A DNA stretch of 64,000 bases from NCBI RefSeq assembly GCF_014066305.1, contig NW_023501081.1, forward strand, positions 248,001 through 312,000. The letters run 5' to 3'. Positions 61,131 through 64,000 of the stretch are shown one piece after another. The stretch comes from Letharia columbiana (Eukaryota > Ascomycota > Lecanoromycetes > Lecanorales > Parmeliaceae). The first letter of the stretch is position 1; each line of letters begins with the position of its first letter. The translations under genes were made by a program, and so were the position numbers. The notes under the pieces are model-generated. The model saw nothing but the letters and a program-made list of their open reading frames with translations. It was not told where the DNA came from and made no database searches.

Positions 61131-62172
61131 TTTCCTACCAACTCGACCCCACACGCTCCTGAATACCCTTGAATATTATAGACAAGCGAGGTTGAGGTAG
61201 ACCGTTGTGATTTTCTGGAAAGGTAGTATTTCGAATAATCTTCAGACGGGGCTTTCCATGCCCAAAGCTTGAAAGAAAGAAAAGAAAAGAAAAGGACTTG
61301 GTCAGGGGGACTAAGGATGATCACGAGAGCAATGCCCACATGTGTTGAGATGTAAGCGAAGAGGGGGATGATTGGCATGCAATTGGCGTGTTGAAGCCAT
61401 CTGCACGTTGAATAATTCGAAAATGCTGCAGGTTTTCGGCGGAAATGGCGGGGGGATTGTTAGAGGCATGACGTTCGCTTTCTTTCATTGGGCTACACGA
61501 ACACGCAACAATATTGTGAGAGCCTACTCGTAGAGGATGTGGGGGCTCGAGCACAATCTCATAGAGGAGTAAGAGTAAAAAAGTTGGCACTGCTATGAGA
61601 GAGAGTAGTCACGAGAAGAGTCGACGTACTCGACTGCACATCGTTTCTTATCACATATCTTTTGCCATACCGTAAGAAGAGTGCCAGTAATCCCGACAGC
61701 AGAATGAATTTTAGTTGTAAAGTTAAAGGTATAAAATTATTAGAGGGTAAAAAGAGAAGGAAGAGTAATGATTAAGGAAGAGTAAAATATATAGTATATA
61801 GTATGGTAAAATATATATAGAGTAGAATAAAAATAAATAATGATTTTAGGAGTGTAGTAGATATAGAGGTAGTAAGAGTAATAAGAGGTAGAGATATATA
61901 ATGAAATATATGATAGTAATTTGATGTTGAGAGGTAAAGGAATTTTTATTTTTTTTTTTTAATTTTTTTTTTTTATTTTTTTTTTTTTTTTATATTCTGA
62001 TAAGGGAGGGAGTCCGCCGCCCGGCACCGTACTGATTGCATTTTCCGTCTCTGCAGCCTTACAAATCACTACTGGCCCTCCATCATAAATTTTTGAGACT
62101 TTTTTTTTTCTTGCTATGCATCTTGACACAAATACTCCGCCGTCGAACCCTCGTTCATACACTCGGTGAATC
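61131..62172. other. divergent promoter region with C-free tract
   Basis: Shared upstream region of CHO2 (-) and NBP35 (+). The CHO2-proximal part has normal composition; 61701-61996 lacks C completely on the plus strand and ends in long T-runs (61942-61990). The NBP35 leader (62000-62172) is normal and pyrimidine-rich. Minus-strand frames across 61321-61590 have no recognisable motif. Confidence 0.6.
61701..61996. repeat. 296-nt cytosine-free, G/A/T-only tract with terminal poly(T)
   Basis: Between the C at 61700 and the C at 61997 no C occurs on the plus strand, while G is frequent (words such as GAGGGTAAAA, AGAAGGAAGAG, GTAGTAGATA). The last ~50 bases are T-runs broken by AA/A. Low-complexity, strand-asymmetric. 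Confidence 0.93.
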
Positions 62173-63192
62173 ATGTCTTCCACCAGGACAACCACATTGG
62201 AAGAGCCTATCCAGGTCGATCTCTCCGCCCCGCTGAAGAACCACCCCTCCCTCGTTGCCCCTGAACCAGAACATTGCCCAGGCCCAGAGTCCAAACTCGC
62301 AGGCAAAGGTGATGCCTGCGCCGGCTGTCCTAACCAAAGCATCTGCGCTTCTACTCCAAAAGGTCCTGACCCTGACATCCCTCTCATCACCTCCCGTCTC
62401 TCCGGCATCAAACACAAAATCTTGGTCCTCAGTGGCAAAGGCGGGGTGGGAAAATCTACATTCACGACAATGCTAGCACACGCTTTCGCTGCAGATGAAA
62501 GCAATATGGTCGGTATAATGGATACGGATATCTGTGGACCCAGTATACCGAAAATGATGGGGGTAGAAGCTGAGACGATTCATGTCAGTAATGCTGGGTG
62601 GAGTCCTGTGTGGGTCGCGGACAACTTGGGAGTGATGAGCATACAGTTCATGCTGCCATCCAGAGATGATGCCGTGATATGGCGAGGCCCAAAGAAGAAT
62701 GGACTGATTAAGCAATTCTTGAAAGACGTCGAATGGGGCGAAATGGACTACCTGCTCGTGGACACTCCACCCGGAACGAGTGACGAGCATCTAAGTGTCA
62801 ATTCCTATTTGAAAGAATCCGGAGTCGATGGCGCAGTTGTGGTGACAACGCCGCAAGAGGTTAGTCTGTTGGATGTACGAAAAGAGATCGACTTCTGTAG
62901 GAAGGCAGGTATTAAAGTACTAGGTATCGTTGAGAACATGTCGGGCTTCGTGTGTCCGAGCTGCAAACATCAGAATCAGATCTTCAAAGCTACGACTGGT
63001 GGGGCAAGGAAGCTGGCAAAAGAGACAGGCATTCCCTTCCTTGGGGCAGTCCCTTTAGATCCAAGGATTGGTATGGCATGTGATTATGGGGAGAGCTTCT
63101 TTGACAACTTCCCGCTCAGTCCAGCTTGTGCGGCTCTACAAGGGGTGGTGAAAAGGGTCCAAGAGGAGGCCGGTATTAGTACAGTGCCATGA
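62173..63192 (+). CDS. NBP35: cytosolic Fe-S cluster assembly scaffold NBP35
   Basis: Intronless, 339 aa. The N-terminal cluster motif CX13CX2CX5C is complete (C35, C49, C52, C58) and distinguishes Nbp35 from Cfd1. The Walker A/deviant P-loop GKGGVGKST is at 88-96; [10 protein letters not shown] holds Walker B; the C-terminal CPSC (C261, C264) is the bridging 4Fe-4S site. Role: with Cfd1 it forms the MRP/NBP35 ATPase scaffold that assembles 4Fe-4S clusters in the cytosol and hands them to apoproteins through the CIA machinery; essential in yeast. Start chosen at [10 protein letters not shown], just after the long pyrimidine-rich leader. No oddities in the coding part. Confidence 0.95.
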   Translation: MSSTRTTTLEEPIQVDLSAPLKNHPSLVAPEPEHCPGPESKLAGKGDACAGCPNQSICASTPKGPDPDIPLITSRLSGIKHKILVLSGKGGVGKSTFTTMLAHAFAADESNMVGIMDTDICGPSIPKMMGVEAETIHVSNAGWSPVWVADNLGVMSIQFMLPSRDDAVIWRGPKKNGLIKQFLKDVEWGEMDYLLVDTPPGTSDEHLSVNSYLKESGVDGAVVVTTPQEVSLLDVRKEIDFCRKAGIKVLGIVENMSGFVCPSCKHQNQIFKATTGGARKLAKETGIPFLGAVPLDPRIGMACDYGESFFDNFPLSPACAALQGVVKRVQEEAGISTVP

Positions 63193-63406
63193 GAACAGAA
63201 TTGGGATTTGACAGTTGCATACGACGGCCTCGGATTGTTTGGCATTTGAACGGAGCGGGCATTTGCATGGACGGCGTTCCTATCAGCTCAATAAGGATCT
63301 TAATTTGCTATACAAATATCTTGATAGTTCAGAAATCGCTTTTTACCAGAAGGAAGCCCACGTCTACCAGATCCTGTTCCCTCCCTTACCTCTAAAGGCA
63401 TTGCTT

Positions 63407-64000
63407 TTACGAAGTAACATCTGGGTCCATTGCAAGAGGAAGAAGACGGGCAACAGCTCCTGTTTGATTGCTTATGAGGAGACCCCCGTTGCTGCTGGTG
63501 CTGTTTATGAGCGAGCCATGGTGGCCAATGCAACCATCAGTGCTGTTATCAGGTTTGGTAGATGCATCACATAGAGGTGCTGGTGGGAAGGATGGTGGGA
63601 GGGGACGGGCTTTGGATATCTCGATTTCGAACGTCGGTGGCAGGGGCGGCCCCACTCCGAGTTTCGTGATGTTTTGGTATTCAATAGCTGCATTCCGGGT
63701 TTAGAATCATTAGTATATTTCGAGGCGATGCACTGACATTGTCTCCCGAGCAAGGTCGTAGGATCATTCGCGTCAAATGGTCGCGCTGAAGCTACCCCAC
63801 CAAGGCCAATCGCTTGAGGGCCATCCAGACAGGTACCCAACAGTACATCGATCGTAGCTCGAAGAACGTCCAATGTGCATGCTGGATTGTAATTCCGGCG
63901 TCAGTATTGCTATTCGAGGGGTTGCATTGAGCCTTGGAACATGTCTACAGAGTAGAACCTCCCAAGACATGTCTCAAGACTCAAGGTTTGGTCCAAAGGG
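63407..64000 (-). CDS. secreted-type hypothetical protein, 5' part outside window
   Basis: Two exons are clear on the minus strand: 63881-63738 and 63687-63407 (stop), joined by a 50-bp intron with GTCAGTG donor, TACTAATGATTCTAA branch and ATGCAG acceptor. Exon 63881 begins after an AATCCAG acceptor, so at least one more exon lies upstream, partly or wholly beyond 64000. The readable part has Cys residues (CTLDVLRATIDVLLGTCLDG), a Pro-rich segment (PPLPPTFEIEISKARPLPPS), four N-glycosylation sequons (NIT, NST twice, NQT) and two more Cys, which fits an extracellular protein; no GPI-type tail. Family not recognised. Converges with NBP35, 214 bp between stop codons. Confidence 0.55.

Noticed and set aside
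63500..63570. Signal-peptide-like start MHLPNLITALMVALATMA on the minus strand
   Set aside because: It is an out-of-frame reading inside the last exon of the partial secreted-protein gene and stops after 20 codons.
63505..63873. Hydrophobin or class-II hydrophobin suspected from Cys and hydrophobic words
   Set aside because: The eight-Cys pattern with two CC doublets is absent once the 50-bp intron is removed.

Overview
The window is a stretch of filamentous ascomycete (Pezizomycotina) genome. The evidence is short introns of about 50-75 bp with GTRNGT donors and CTRAY-type branch sites, fungal housekeeping genes (GCP4-type gamma-tubulin complex protein, CHO2-type phosphatidylethanolamine methyltransferase, NBP35, ARC1), and about 31 kb of extremely AT-rich repeat DNA that has almost lost CpA/TpG while keeping CpG. 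That last pattern is the signature of repeat-induced point mutation (RIP). I cannot fix the class from sequence alone.

Layout. 1-21.6 kb is normal gene-bearing DNA: a gamma-tubulin complex component 4-like gene (-), a multi-exon hypothetical (-), a nine-exon secreted GMC oxidoreductase with a ~390-residue Ser/Thr-rich tail (+), a radical SAM protein of the PflX/COG1313 type (-), a coiled-coil hypothetical (+), a large disordered protein built from a duplicated exon/intron unit and a three-times repeated motif (+), and a small secreted Cys-containing protein (-). 21.6-24.8 kb is RIP-degraded and holds a Tc1/mariner-type transposase remnant. 24.86-26.92 kb is a tiny island with two convergent genes, a small hypothetical and an ARC1/EMAPII tRNA-binding cofactor.

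27.1-56.5 kb is a second, much larger AT-rich block. It opens with ~200-bp tandem repeats that are interrupted by a 1.3-kb LTR element with two identical 155-bp LTRs and no RIP damage. Further in are a Ty1/copia remnant (+), a poly(A) run of 143, a Ty3/gypsy element A (-, about 43.44-50.22 kb) that appears inserted in a second Ty3/gypsy element B (-), and an inverted partial copy of A. No intact gene was found here apart from the LTR element's gag-like ORF.

56.5-64 kb is gene-bearing again: a broken border gene (-), CHO2-type PE methyltransferase (-), NBP35 (+) and the 3' part of a secreted protein gene (-) running off the right end. A 296-nt tract without a single C on the + strand lies between the divergent CHO2 and NBP35 genes.

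Exon coordinates are hand-made from reading frames and splice signals. Where a junction could not be fixed this is said.
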